Part shown: positions 44,668-55,032 of the stretch, piece by piece
Layout: each line of letters starts with the position of its first letter
Position numbering within the stretch: the stretch's first letter is position 1
NCBI RefSeq assembly: GCF_030690345.1
Contig: NZ_JAUYGV010000008.1
Location: forward strand, 684,433 to 748,432
Length of the DNA: 64,000 nucleotides
Direction of reading: 5' to 3'
Source: Rheinheimera sp.
Lineage (GTDB): Bacteria; Pseudomonadota; Gammaproteobacteria; Enterobacterales; Alteromonadaceae
The notes under the pieces: generated by a model
Told to the model about the DNA's origin: nothing
What the model saw: only the letters and a program-made list of their open reading frames with translations
The model's database searches: none
Position numbers and translations under genes: made by a program

Positions 44668-45150
44668 TCATTGGATTTTTAATTGCCGCCTGTAGCGCCG
44701 CAGTAGCCAGAATAACCAGGGCCACACCAACATACCGGTCAGCACCGGCCACAAATATTGCGGCAAAAAATACACTCCGGTTAAGAAGTGGCTGAGCCAA
44801 AATAACAGTAAATGATACAGTGCCAGCAATAAGCCCAGTAACAGCGATTGCTGCACGATGGAAAAATTGCGGATTTTAAGATGATGCAGTGCCACAACAA
44901 AAATAACCACAGCAAAGGCCAGCGCATTGACACCCAATACCGTGCCTACCAACACGTCGACAATAAAGCCGGTAAAAAAGGCAGTACCCACGCTAACCCG
45001 CTGCGGCAGAGCCATGGTCCAGTACATTAGTACCAGTAAGGCCCAATCCGGCCGCGCTAACTTCACCAGTTGCGGCATCGGCATAACGGTAAGCAGCAGC
45101 GCGACAAATAGCGTCAGATAAATAAAAGCTATGCCTTGGGGTCTGCGCAT
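44668..45150 (-). CDS. mreD: Rod-shape protein MreD
   Basis: 160 residues, five to six membrane helices, beginning RRPQGIAFIYLTLFVALLL. It is part of the elongasome with MreB and MreC. The ATG shares one base with the mreC stop (TGATG). Sequence is weakly conserved, but size, helices and position make the call firm. Confidence 0.9.
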   Translation of the reverse strand: MRRPQGIAFIYLTLFVALLLTVMPMPQLVKLARPDWALLVLMYWTMALPQRVSVGTAFFTGFIVDVLVGTVLGVNALAFAVVIFVVALHHLKIRNFSIVQQSLLLGLLLALYHLLLFWLSHFLTGVYFLPQYLWPVLTGMLVWPWLFWLLRRYRRQLKIQ

Positions 45151-46007
45151 CAGGGCTGCTCCTGCGGTGGTTCCGCTGGCGTCAGTTTGCTGCTGTCTGT
45201 TAACAGCAACACATGCCGGATTCGGTCCAGCCGGGCGTAAGGTTCGGCGTATACCAACATAAACGGCTGGCTGGCATCCTGACTGATCCTGACTACCCTG
45301 GCCACCGGATAACCTTCCGGGAAGCGACCATCCAGGCCCGAAGTTAATAAACGATCACCTTCGCGAATATCGGTACTGTGCGGTAAATGCAACACCCGCA
45401 GCACATCCCATTGCCCGAGGCCTTCGACAATAGCCCGCACTCCGGTGCGCTCTGCCCGTACCGCCAGCGCATGAGTGTTATCAGAAATAAGCAAGGCCCG
45501 GCTGCTGGTGGGGCCGACACTGACAATCTGGCCCACTATGCCCTGATCATCAATTACCGGCTGATGCTCTGTTACGCCATCGCTACTGCCTTTGTTCAAT
45601 ACCACCTGGTGGCTGAACGGATGACTGTATACCGCCAGAACTTCGGCAACGAGGCGCTCGCCTTCGATCACCGAGGACGAACCGAGCAAAGCGCGCAGTT
45701 TTTCATTTTCCTGCTGAAAAAAGCGCAATAACTGCAACTGGCCGCTTTGCTGCAGCAGGGTTTCTTTTAACCGGGCATTTTCTTCCAGTACGGCTTGCTG
45801 CGACATAAATTGGGCAGACGCCCCGGAAAACAACGTTTCCGGCAAACTGGCAACATAAAACAGCGGGCTGACGGCGGTGGTAAGGTAACTGCGCAGTTGG
45901 GTGGAACTGTCGGTGTAGCGATCGAGAAACATCAGGCCAGCACTGCACACTACGGCTAAAAACAACCGCAGTGGCAATGACGGGCCCCGACTATAAATCT
46001 GGTTCAT
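45150..46007 (-). CDS. mreC: Rod-shape protein MreC
   Basis: 285 residues: short cytoplasmic end, one TM helix (about 13-28), a coiled-coil periplasmic stem (VLEENARLKETLLQQSGQLQLL) and two beta-barrel domains with VLNKGSSDGVTEHQPVID. It links MreB to the cell-wall synthases. It starts 29 bp after mreB. Confidence 0.94.
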   Translation of the reverse strand: MNQIYSRGPSLPLRLFLAVVCSAGLMFLDRYTDSSTQLRSYLTTAVSPLFYVASLPETLFSGASAQFMSQQAVLEENARLKETLLQQSGQLQLLRFFQQENEKLRALLGSSSVIEGERLVAEVLAVYSHPFSHQVVLNKGSSDGVTEHQPVIDDQGIVGQIVSVGPTSSRALLISDNTHALAVRAERTGVRAIVEGLGQWDVLRVLHLPHSTDIREGDRLLTSGLDGRFPEGYPVARVVRISQDASQPFMLVYAEPYARLDRIRHVLLLTDSSKLTPAEPPQEQP

Positions 46008-46036
46008 ACAGGTGCAGACACAGCAGACAGGTTCAG

Positions 46037-47095
<1,059 letters not shown>

Positions 47096-47308
47096 TTATA
47101 AACCTGAGTGTCGCACGAGCACTCAGCACTGCGTCGCCTTAGCATAGCAGCGTTGGTAAACATAGCGAGAGTTATTCTAAGTAACTCCCCGATAAGTGAA
47201 TAGCTTTATCTTACATTTTTGTGCAATTAAACCAAGCCCCCGGCGCATTTATCTATCTGCTACAACGAATTGTACCAAAGTAACCCGGCACGGCAGTAAG
47301 ATTAGCAG

Positions 47309-50300
47309 TTACTGAAATAGTTCACGCCAGGAAATTTGCCGTGGATTACCTCTAAAGCGACCAAACATTACCTCCGCTGAAGGGTTTTGTTGATAGTCCG
47401 GTGTGGCACCCCGCCAGTAGTATTGCAACCAGGGATGAGTTTCGTATTGCACTTGCCAGGTTCCCACCGCTGAGGGCGGATTAAGCCATAATGTCTGCGC
47501 CGGCAAGCGGCCTGACTGCATAATAGCGCTGTTGCCAATCAGGCTCAGATCAGGCGAGCCGCTGATTGTAGTCAGCAAAGCTGAACTGTTGCTGATTAAC
47601 GAGCAACTATCAGCCGCATTGAGCAGAAAGTCGCTGCCATCCCAATATTCTGTGGCAAATACCAGCGGTAGCGGTTCATCTTCCGGCCCGGCCAGGTTTT
47701 GCATACTTAAACGGCCATAACGCAATGCCGTGGTGTCACTATGCAGTGCGCTGATTGCATCTGTCGACACGCCGTCGGCATCGGTTGGTTGGGCATACAC
47801 TGTCAAATCAAGCGGTGCCGCCGGCAGCGACGGCCGGCTGGCGTAGTGCGACACTGTCATTTGTGCTACACCATCTTGCCAACTACCCAGCGGGCTTATT
47901 GCCCCCTCGCCCAGCACGGAGCCGGCAGGCAAATCCGGCGCACTGTAGCGCATACCCTGTGTCACAGTAGCATCACCCCATACCGACAGATCCAGCCTGG
48001 CAAAGGCATCGCGGTAATTTTGCGTTACCATGCCGGCCGTATTAAGCGCCTGCAAGGTAAAAGCGGTGCTAAAACCGCGCTGACCAAAATAGGTGAAGCT
48101 GCCACAGGCTGCGATAGCACTGCCGGCTTCAAGGTTAAAGCGCTGCGGAATAAAACGCCCGGTTGGTGCACTGGCAGCCGCCGGAATGGGCTCGGCCATA
48201 CCCAGGTAACTCAGCGCCGGTACTGCAAAACGAAACACCCCAACTTCCGACACACTTTGCACCACAACAGTGGCAGCGTTAACTGCACTTTGCTGCTGAT
48301 ATTGGCTCACCGCCAGGCTGCCGGCATTACCATTGGCCGGTGCCAATAACTGATGCGTAATGGCAATATTGCTGCGGCTGAAATTAGGTGTTACGGGATT
48401 TTGGCAAATATCGGTGCTGTTTTGGGCAAAAGCGCGCGCGCTGATGCTCAGGTTAAAGTTCTCTCCGGCGCGGCGAAACACCGGGCAATCGGCATCGGCT
48501 GCACTACACTCACCGCCGGTTTGAATACATAGCCCGGCCGGGCGGCGCTTAAACTGATCGGCGCCGTTCATTACCAGGCCGTTATCTTGCGTTGCCGCCG
48601 ATCCCGTATAGCGGGCATTAAGTTGCAACTGGCCGGCATCGGCATAATTCAGGTCAAAACTGGCCTGACCCTGGGCATTAAAGTTCAGTGCCAGTGTTTG
48701 CCGCGTCGCTTCTGTCAGGCCAACGTCGGTATTATTAATCTGTACCGGCCAGGACACCGGCCTGCCGGCGGCGCCTGGGCTGATATAGTCACTCCAGAAC
48801 GCCACATTTCTGCTGACGTTGGCAAATTGCGGCACACATTGCTGGCTGCTGTCGTCTTTACGTACGGCACTGATAAGAATATTCTGCGTTTGCTGGTTGG
48901 CAATGCCGTCCGGCACGTCAAACACCAGGCCGCTGTCAGCAAAACTAATGTTGCAGGCCGCCGCACTAAGCGCACCATTGCCGGCGCGGCACAGCGTTTG
49001 GCTTAGCGGCCGCGTTGTCGGCACAGAGCCACTGACACCTATAGTGGTACTACCGACAACACTGCGGCGCAGCGCAACTGTGGTACTGCCACCGCTGAAG
49101 TTAATTACATTACCACCAAGCCAGCCGCCGTCAGGTATTGTTGCAGGGCTTAAATTAGCGATTACCGCTTCGGTTACCAATTCGCTGCACGCCGCGTTTT
49201 TGCAGGCACGCACGGTGAAGGTTTCCGGGTTACAGGTCAGCGCGCGGCCGCTGTAGTCAAACTCGAAGTGATCTATTTGCTGGCCTACCGGTGCGGAGCG
49301 CAGGGCGCAAATACTCAGATTATCCAGCTCATGGATATTATTTGAGCCGCCGGTAGAGCCGGTGAGCGATAAAAAGAAGTTTTCCGGCACCGGCGCCTGG
49401 CCGGTCTGATTTTGCGCATTAAAAGGCGCAATCAGGCTGACAAAACCGCTGCCGCTGTCACGCTCTACTGACACCAGGGTAGTGCCGGCCTGGCGCGAGT
49501 CTACGGTAAAGCGATAGCGATGCGGACTGTTTTGGTTGCCATCCACCGCCGGCGATAAACAATTGCCATTGGGGTTAGTGCTGCCATTATTGCAGGTACC
49601 ACGCAGGTAACGATAACCAGTGGTGCCCTCGCCAGAGCCCCGTACCGCAACACTTTGCTGGCGCCGCCCCACATTAGTGCTACCACCTTCGTTAGAGAAA
49701 TTGCCATATTCATCCAGACCAAAGCCCAGCCAACCTCCGGCAAAGCCGGGAATACCCGGTTTAAAGCCATAGCCCAGCGGGCCACCAAAAGCGCCGGCCT
49801 GCGGCGTGATTGTTGCGTCTGACAACACCAGGGCTAAACCGTCGGCACCGTTACCACCGTAAGCGCGATAATCAAATTCCACAATCACCAGGTTGTCCGC
49901 TGCAGGGTACAACCGCTGATAAGTAGCGGAGGTGGCCTGGTTGCCGACAGCTTCCGTCATCCGCAGCCGGCCATTAACAACCTGCGGCGTGAAGCTGCCA
50001 CTGCTGCGGCTGGTTACCCAGCTCTCCGGCGACAAGGTGCCGCTGAAGTTATCGGTCAGACACTGGCCACAAGCACTGCTGCGCGCTGTGCCGTCATAAC
50101 TAAGCCCGGCGCTTTGATTTTGATACATCTGGCTGATCTGTACCTGGCTAAGCGCCTGATTAAACAGCAGCACTTCATCGATATCGCCGCGAAAATCATC
50201 CGTCACGTTGCCATTGGCCTGCCACCAGATCCCGACAGCGGCACCTGCTACAGACAGCCCTGCACTATTGCTGGCAGTAACACAACGCACCAGGTTATTG

Positions 50301-51571
50301 TTCAGATACAGGCACAGTTGGTTGCCATTACGGGTAAGCGTAACCTGGCTCCAGACATTGTTAGCAACCACCGGGCTACTGCTGCCACCACTAAAGGTAT
50401 AGTAAGCACCCTTCAGGCCGGCACGGATTTCATTGTTGCCGTTAATGTATAGCTCCAGCTCGGTATTGGAACCGTTGCTACTGGCCGAAAACAATTCGCG
50501 AAAACTGTTACCGGCATCCAACCGGAACCACATCGACAAGCTAAAGTTAGTCAGCCCGTTGAGCGCTGCTGCCGGCACATTGATATAGTCATTGCCGGTT
50601 GCAGAAAAATCTCCCGCCTCCAGCACCTGACCATCGGCAACAGCACCAACATTTATGCCCGAGGCCGGATAGTTACCGGTTAGGTCAGCAATAACCCCGT
50701 TATTTACCGCTGTACATAGATCAAGCGGATAATGCGCACGGGCCTGCTGCAACGGCTCGTACAGTGTGCAAGCACCTGCCGGTGAGGCATTGGGTAAACA
50801 CTGGCCAAACACCTGGCTGCCACCCTGCACATTAACCGTCGAATACCCGGGGGCCTGCAGCACGCCGTATACTGTGCTGTCATTAAGGGTAATGGCGCCG
50901 CTATTGCTGCTGATATTCACCATAGCGCCGGCTGAACCAATGTTACTGTCATCTATTGATACGGTGCTGGCGCCGCTGATACTGCCGCTTTGCATAGTGA
51001 CACCGGACAGCGTCATAATGTTGTTTGACAGCATAACAAAATCACCCGCCAGGGTGCCGCCGGTCAAATTCATTCCCGAGCGCGCAGTAGCGCCGCCGGA
51101 TAAATCGGTACCGTTGCTGGTAATAGTATTATTGTTACTGCTGACCAGGCCGGTAACGCTGCCGCCGGTCAGATTAATGCTACCGCCGCTACTTATACTG
51201 CCGTTTACCGTGCTGTTAGTCAGCGAGATCGCCGCGCTGGAGGCCGTTATATTGCCCCAGACAACATTAGTGTTGGTACTGGTAATACTGCCGTAATCAC
51301 TTTGCAGGTTAATCCGCGTTGCCGCACTGCCTATCGTCGCGCCATTCAGGCTAAAACCGTTATTAGCAATCAGTGTTGCAGTGGCATTTGCCACCACAAT
51401 ATCGCCGTTATTTAACGTAACACGGCCGTTACCATTGCAGCGAAAGGTATTGCCATTCACTGACCAATTGGTACTGCACGGCGGGTAGTTGCCGCTGCCG
51501 AGGTTATAGGTTGCCGCACTTAGCGGCATTGCGCACAGCAACAGTAGCCACAGCCAGAATACTTGTTTCAT
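47309..51571 (-). CDS. mshQ: MSHA biogenesis protein MshQ, large exported beta-rich protein
   Basis: 1,420 residues from the ATG at 51571 (AGAGGTGCGGCA upstream, signal peptide MKQVFWLWLLLLCAMPLSAA). Order: signal peptide, Ser/Asn/Gly-rich parallel-beta repeats (to about 270), a LamG-like domain (about 275-490; FSLSMWFRLD), an L-type-lectin-like domain (about 510-760; FDYRAYGGNGADGLALVL), and a C-terminal DUF6701 region with many Cys pairs. MshQ ends the msh operon and is thought to sit at or near the pilus tip or surface. The start overlaps mshP by 4 bp. Confidence 0.88.
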   Translation of the reverse strand: MKQVFWLWLLLLCAMPLSAATYNLGSGNYPPCSTNWSVNGNTFRCNGNGRVTLNNGDIVVANATATLIANNGFSLNGATIGSAATRINLQSDYGSITSTNTNVVWGNITASSAAISLTNSTVNGSISSGGSINLTGGSVTGLVSSNNNTITSNGTDLSGGATARSGMNLTGGTLAGDFVMLSNNIMTLSGVTMQSGSISGASTVSIDDSNIGSAGAMVNISSNSGAITLNDSTVYGVLQAPGYSTVNVQGGSQVFGQCLPNASPAGACTLYEPLQQARAHYPLDLCTAVNNGVIADLTGNYPASGINVGAVADGQVLEAGDFSATGNDYINVPAAALNGLTNFSLSMWFRLDAGNSFRELFSASSNGSNTELELYINGNNEIRAGLKGAYYTFSGGSSSPVVANNVWSQVTLTRNGNQLCLYLNNNLVRCVTASNSAGLSVAGAAVGIWWQANGNVTDDFRGDIDEVLLFNQALSQVQISQMYQNQSAGLSYDGTARSSACGQCLTDNFSGTLSPESWVTSRSSGSFTPQVVNGRLRMTEAVGNQATSATYQRLYPAADNLVIVEFDYRAYGGNGADGLALVLSDATITPQAGAFGGPLGYGFKPGIPGFAGGWLGFGLDEYGNFSNEGGSTNVGRRQQSVAVRGSGEGTTGYRYLRGTCNNGSTNPNGNCLSPAVDGNQNSPHRYRFTVDSRQAGTTLVSVERDSGSGFVSLIAPFNAQNQTGQAPVPENFFLSLTGSTGGSNNIHELDNLSICALRSAPVGQQIDHFEFDYSGRALTCNPETFTVRACKNAACSELVTEAVIANLSPATIPDGGWLGGNVINFSGGSTTVALRRSVVGSTTIGVSGSVPTTRPLSQTLCRAGNGALSAAACNISFADSGLVFDVPDGIANQQTQNILISAVRKDDSSQQCVPQFANVSRNVAFWSDYISPGAAGRPVSWPVQINNTDVGLTEATRQTLALNFNAQGQASFDLNYADAGQLQLNARYTGSAATQDNGLVMNGADQFKRRPAGLCIQTGGECSAADADCPVFRRAGENFNLSISARAFAQNSTDICQNPVTPNFSRSNIAITHQLLAPANGNAGSLAVSQYQQQSAVNAATVVVQSVSEVGVFRFAVPALSYLGMAEPIPAAASAPTGRFIPQRFNLEAGSAIAACGSFTYFGQRGFSTAFTLQALNTAGMVTQNYRDAFARLDLSVWGDATVTQGMRYSAPDLPAGSVLGEGAISPLGSWQDGVAQMTVSHYASRPSLPAAPLDLTVYAQPTDADGVSTDAISALHSDTTALRYGRLSMQNLAGPEDEPLPLVFATEYWDGSDFLLNAADSCSLISNSSALLTTISGSPDLSLIGNSAIMQSGRLPAQTLWLNPPSAVGTWQVQYETHPWLQYYWRGATPDYQQNPSAEVMFGRFRGNPRQISWRELFQ

Positions 51572-51981
51572 TGCCGCACCTCTATTTGTACCGTGCGGCT
51601 GGTCAGGAAACCGGCGGCCACGCAATTTGCTGTGCTGCTAAGCTGAAACAGCGGTACGGCACCGGGTGTGGTGGCGGTATAAGCCTTACAACTTAAGCTG
51701 GCGCTGCAGCCTTGCAACGCCGGGCCGCTAAACGTATGCGCTGCGCTGACGGCCGTGCAATCGGCGCTGTTGTTGTCTAACGGAAATAACTCTGTCAGCG
51801 CCAGCTCCAGGCCACTTTGCGCGGCAAACAAACTGCGATTGCCCTGCACTTCATATACTACGGTTTGCGCACTGCTGCTAAGCAAGCGCGCCATACTCAG
51901 CGCCAGCGCCAGCATCACTACAATAACAAAAACCGCGATAACCAGCGCACTGCCGCGCTGCGCATAATAGTTAAGGTACAT
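51568..51981 (-). CDS. mshP: MSHA minor-component MshP (PilX/type-IV prepilin-like)
   Basis: 137 residues from the ATG at 51981, beginning MYLNYYAQRGSALVIAVFV, a pilin-like hydrophobic N-terminus (QRG-SALV processing pattern) followed by a small disulfide-containing domain. Works as a minor pilin. It overlaps mshO by 11 bp and mshQ by 4 bp; a longer frame without a ribosome site was not used. Confidence 0.85.
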   Translation of the reverse strand: MYLNYYAQRGSALVIAVFVIVVMLALALSMARLLSSSAQTVVYEVQGNRSLFAAQSGLELALTELFPLDNNSADCTAVSAAHTFSGPALQGCSASLSCKAYTATTPGAVPLFQLSSTANCVAAGFLTSRTVQIEVRQ

Positions 51982-52765
51982 TGGGCAGGTGCACCTCATA
52001 GTTAAAAAACATATCAGAACCGCTATCGGCACCAAACTGCAAAAACATATTTACCACTGCATTGCGGGTTAGCACCGCCTCCTGCACCTGAAATTGCGCA
52101 TTTTTAACCTGCTGTGCCATTAACACCCCGGCACCGGCCGGCGGGTTGCCGGCAGAAAAATCGTAACCCACCAGGCGGCGGATCTCACCATCACGGGCAC
52201 AATAACTGACACTGTTTTGCAAAATATAGAAGCGCCGCTCCGGCGAATCCGTGGCAAAGCTGTGGGCGGCGGCCAGCTCCAGCTCCACCGTAGCCCCCTG
52301 TGCCGGGTTGGTTATTGCGGCCGCATTCGTCACCGTAGCGCCTTGCAATGACACCCGCCTGTCGCTGGCGGCGTAATAATGTGCCGGCCCGGTGGGATAC
52401 ACTATAAGCTGCTGCGCCAACAAGCTGTTGTTCCAGTCAAATAACTCCAGTTGTACTTCATCACTGCTTTGTGGTGCCACCGGCAGGCGGCGGTATATAC
52501 CGCTGGCAGCTACCGGAGTAAATTCAACACAACTGCTTAAACCGGCCACCTCATTTACCCGCACGCTGTTTGGCGCCGCGTTGCGCAGTTCGCGCACTAA
52601 ACGCTCGGCTACAAAGCGGCTTTGGCCAAGAATTTGCTCGCGCCCCGCCACATCGGCATACATTCTGGCGCCCAGGCCAAGGTAGCTGCTTACCGCCACC
52701 GCTAAAATAGCCAGGATCACCAGAGTAATTACCAGCTCAACCAGAGTAAAACCGCGCGCGCGCAT
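51971..52765 (-). CDS. mshO: MSHA minor pilin MshO
   Basis: 264 residues with the prepilin leader and helix RARG-FTLVELVITLVILAIL (cleavage after Gly) and a larger globular domain than the major pilin, as in PilW/GspJ-type minor pilins. Contains cysteines around residues 77 and 205. Its start is adjacent to the mshD stop (both at 52765). Confidence 0.88.
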   Translation of the reverse strand: MRARGFTLVELVITLVILAILAVAVSSYLGLGARMYADVAGREQILGQSRFVAERLVRELRNAAPNSVRVNEVAGLSSCVEFTPVAASGIYRRLPVAPQSSDEVQLELFDWNNSLLAQQLIVYPTGPAHYYAASDRRVSLQGATVTNAAAITNPAQGATVELELAAAHSFATDSPERRFYILQNSVSYCARDGEIRRLVGYDFSAGNPPAGAGVLMAQQVKNAQFQVQEAVLTRNAVVNMFLQFGADSGSDMFFNYEVHLPNVP

Positions 52766-53316
52766 TACCAGTTACCCCGCAGTGCAGCAAACTCAATCAC
52801 ATCGCCGGTGGGTGTGGTTATCTGCAACTGAATACGCTTAGTTTGCGCTGAGGCGTAACTTACCTGAACCTGCACGCGGTAGGCGCGGTAAATATCCAGC
52901 AGGCGCGCATCGGCGCTGCCGAAAATACTGTTAATTTGATCGCCGCTGACATCAAGGTTATGAAAGTCGTCTACGTCGTTATAGTGTTCGCGCTGTTCAC
53001 GCTCGGCCGGCGTACAAAAGGGAGCGCCGTTGCGGCATTCCGGGCCAAAATCTGCCGCCGGCGTGCAGGGTTTGGCGCCGGTTTCATTGCAGCGCAATAA
53101 GCTGCCGCTGCGGCTGGATTGTTGATCAAAGGCTTTGCCGAAGATTTCATTCATCAGGCTTTGGCCAAGCTCTGCCGCGCGCACCTGATGCCAGGGATCA
53201 GCGCTTTTTAACAAAATGGGGCCCAGCACCGAGGTAATAATGGCCAGGCTGATACCCAGCACAACAATACCGGCAATTAATTCTATTAAGGTCACACCGC
53301 GGCTGCGTTTTAGCAT
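52765..53316 (-). CDS. mshD: MSHA minor pilin MshD
   Basis: 183 residues from the ATG at 53316, giving the leader MLKRSRG-VTLIELIAGIVV (V at +1 rather than F, and the usual Glu at +5). The upstream 28 codons of the open frame belong to mshC and are not used. PilV/GspI-like minor pilin. Overlaps mshC by 7 bp. Confidence 0.88.
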   Translation of the reverse strand: MLKRSRGVTLIELIAGIVVLGISLAIITSVLGPILLKSADPWHQVRAAELGQSLMNEIFGKAFDQQSSRSGSLLRCNETGAKPCTPAADFGPECRNGAPFCTPAEREQREHYNDVDDFHNLDVSGDQINSIFGSADARLLDIYRAYRVQVQVSYASAQTKRIQLQITTPTGDVIEFAALRGNW

Positions 53317-53753
53317 GGGTGTATATAGCCTTCGCTTGCAATACACACGTTTAGTGTAGTCTGTCCCTGCAGCGTTATAGTGCAACTGCCGGCACTGCAA
53401 GCCGGCCGGCCCAGATTGTCAAAGCTGATAGTGCCGGCCGGTGCCAGAGTTACCGCATCGCGCGCAGCCACACACACTACCGCGCTGGTATCGGCATCAT
53501 TACAAGTGGCAGCGCCGATAAGAACGGAAGCAGCGGAGACATTAACAGCGGGGGTAATACAATCTGTGCATTGCATCGCTTGAATTTGTACGCGGCGCAG
53601 TAAGTTAAGCAGCTGATCCTGATACAGATATTCTGAGGTGCCGGCAGTAGTAAAAAAACGCGGGGCTATGCTGACACTTAATACCGCCAGTACTACGATG
53701 ACAACGATCAGCTCAATTAGCGTGTAACCGCAAAAGTTAAGCCTGTTACGCAT
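53310..53753 (-). CDS. mshC: MSHA minor pilin MshC
   Basis: 147 residues from the ATG at 53753, leader MRNRLNFCG-YTLIELIVV with Tyr at +1. Several cysteines (CTDCIT and later) suggest disulfides. GspH/FimT-like minor pilin in the usual place after mshA. A 109-bp gap separates it from mshA, enough for a partial terminator; none is obvious. Confidence 0.87.
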   Translation of the reverse strand: MRNRLNFCGYTLIELIVVIVVLAVLSVSIAPRFFTTAGTSEYLYQDQLLNLLRRVQIQAMQCTDCITPAVNVSAASVLIGAATCNDADTSAVVCVAARDAVTLAPAGTISFDNLGRPACSAGSCTITLQGQTTLNVCIASEGYIHPC

Positions 53754-53862
53754 AAACGGCCCCTTTAACAGCAACCCCGCCAACAGCATAACACCGACGG
53801 CGGGGCTAACACCCGGCGCTGCACTAAATGTAAATGCAGCGCCGACTAATCAGCTGACTAAA

Positions 53863-54375
53863 TTAGTTAGCACAACCATCTGTATCTAATAAAATTACCG
53901 GTGGGTCATCCGCACTGGTAGCATTAGTGTACTGCAGGTAGCAACCTTTACTGGTAATACCCGTCTCATCTGCTGCAGAAGGAATGCCTACTACTGAACT
54001 TTGTGCAATATAAATATCGCCGCCGTCAATAAAAAACACCCAATCTGTTGTGGCAGCAGCAGCGCCCATAAGAGATGCATCTAACGAAGCGGCGGCAACA
54101 ACGCCAGCGGCTGTAGCCGATGGATAGCCGTAAATCACCTCAATACCGCCAGAGGTCAAATTTGATGCTGTATCACCCAGGCGCCCTTCAATAGCTGCTT
54201 TGGCATATACCGTTTGCGCGCCGCCTTGCACTGCACCTTTTAAACCGTTGACCACACTAACACGGGCGTCACCGGCAAAGTTAAAAAAGCGTGGTGCTGC
54301 CGTTACCGCCAGAATACCCAGAATAACGATAACAATAATTAACTCAATTAATGTAAAACCTTGATTACGTTTCAT
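53863..54375 (-). CDS. mshA: MSHA major pilin MshA
   Basis: 170 residues. Leader MKRNQG-FTLIELIIVIVILGIL with the class IIIa cleavage after Gly6 and Glu at +5; a disulfide pair near the end (Cys144 and Cys168 region) and an aspartate-rich C-terminal loop. It forms the pilus shaft used in surface attachment. The gene lies 15 bp after mshB. Confidence 0.9.
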   Translation of the reverse strand: MKRNQGFTLIELIIVIVILGILAVTAAPRFFNFAGDARVSVVNGLKGAVQGGAQTVYAKAAIEGRLGDTASNLTSGGIEVIYGYPSATAAGVVAAASLDASLMGAAAATTDWVFFIDGGDIYIAQSSVVGIPSAADETGITSKGCYLQYTNATSADDPPVILLDTDGCAN

Positions 54376-54390
54376 AATACTGCCTTTGGA

Positions 54391-54939
54391 TTACGGTTTA
54401 TTTAAGAAAATAGATACCTGACCCGTTGACGGATTATAGGTAAAACCATTGGTCGCAGTTATGCCGGCAGCTGGTGCCGCTGTTAAACCTGCCGTTTGGT
54501 GAAATTCACACACCGGAGCGGCATAACGCACAAAAATATTGTCGTTTGCATCAAATGCTGTATCAGCAGTTGGCGGGCTTTGAAAAACACTCTGAAATGC
54601 AGCTATACATTCTGCTGCAGTTACGCTGGCAACCACTGATGCCACCAGTGGTGTACCGCCTCCTGTGGGGTAACCAAAAGCACTGTCCACACCAACATTG
54701 ACGCCATCATAGTTAATAGTGGCAACACCGGCTGTACCAGCAGGACGGCCCTCAACTTCCCATTGCGCACGCACCAAACCTACTGCAGAAGCAAAACCGC
54801 CTGCTATACCTTGCAGAGAAGCATCTTCAGCCTCTGCAGTTACATTTAAAAAGCGTGGTAAAGCTGTAGCGGCTAATAAGCCTAAAATAATCACTACGAT
54901 AATCAGCTCTATTAAAGTAAAACCTGATTGTCTTTTCAT
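54391..54939 (-). CDS. mshB: MSHA pilin MshB
   Basis: 182 residues from the ATG at 54939 (GGAGATACAAAG upstream). Leader MKRQSG-FTLIELIIVVIIL, then ASLQGIAGGFASAVGLVRAQW, a sequence typical of MshB rather than MshA. Single helix and a Cys pair (about 120 and 151). The 93 bp between it and mshG contain a perfect TTGACA (55009-55004 on the minus strand) and an isolated TATACT, so the pilin genes may have their own promoter, though the spacing between these two is not canonical. Confidence 0.85.
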   Translation of the reverse strand: MKRQSGFTLIELIIVVIILGLLAATALPRFLNVTAEAEDASLQGIAGGFASAVGLVRAQWEVEGRPAGTAGVATINYDGVNVGVDSAFGYPTGGGTPLVASVVASVTAAECIAAFQSVFQSPPTADTAFDANDNIFVRYAAPVCEFHQTAGLTAAPAAGITATNGFTYNPSTGQVSIFLNKP

Positions 54940-55032
54940 CTTTGTATCTCCCATCCGTTTGTTATCATTAGTATATCGTTAAAATCTGTAATTACACTTA
55001 CTTTGTCAACAGCTTTACACTGCTGCTACCTG

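Noticed and set aside
54970-55009. Canonical promoter pairing TTGACA with TATACT upstream of mshB
   Set aside because: The spacing is 28 bp, far beyond the usual 16-19 bp; kept only as a note in the mshB entry.
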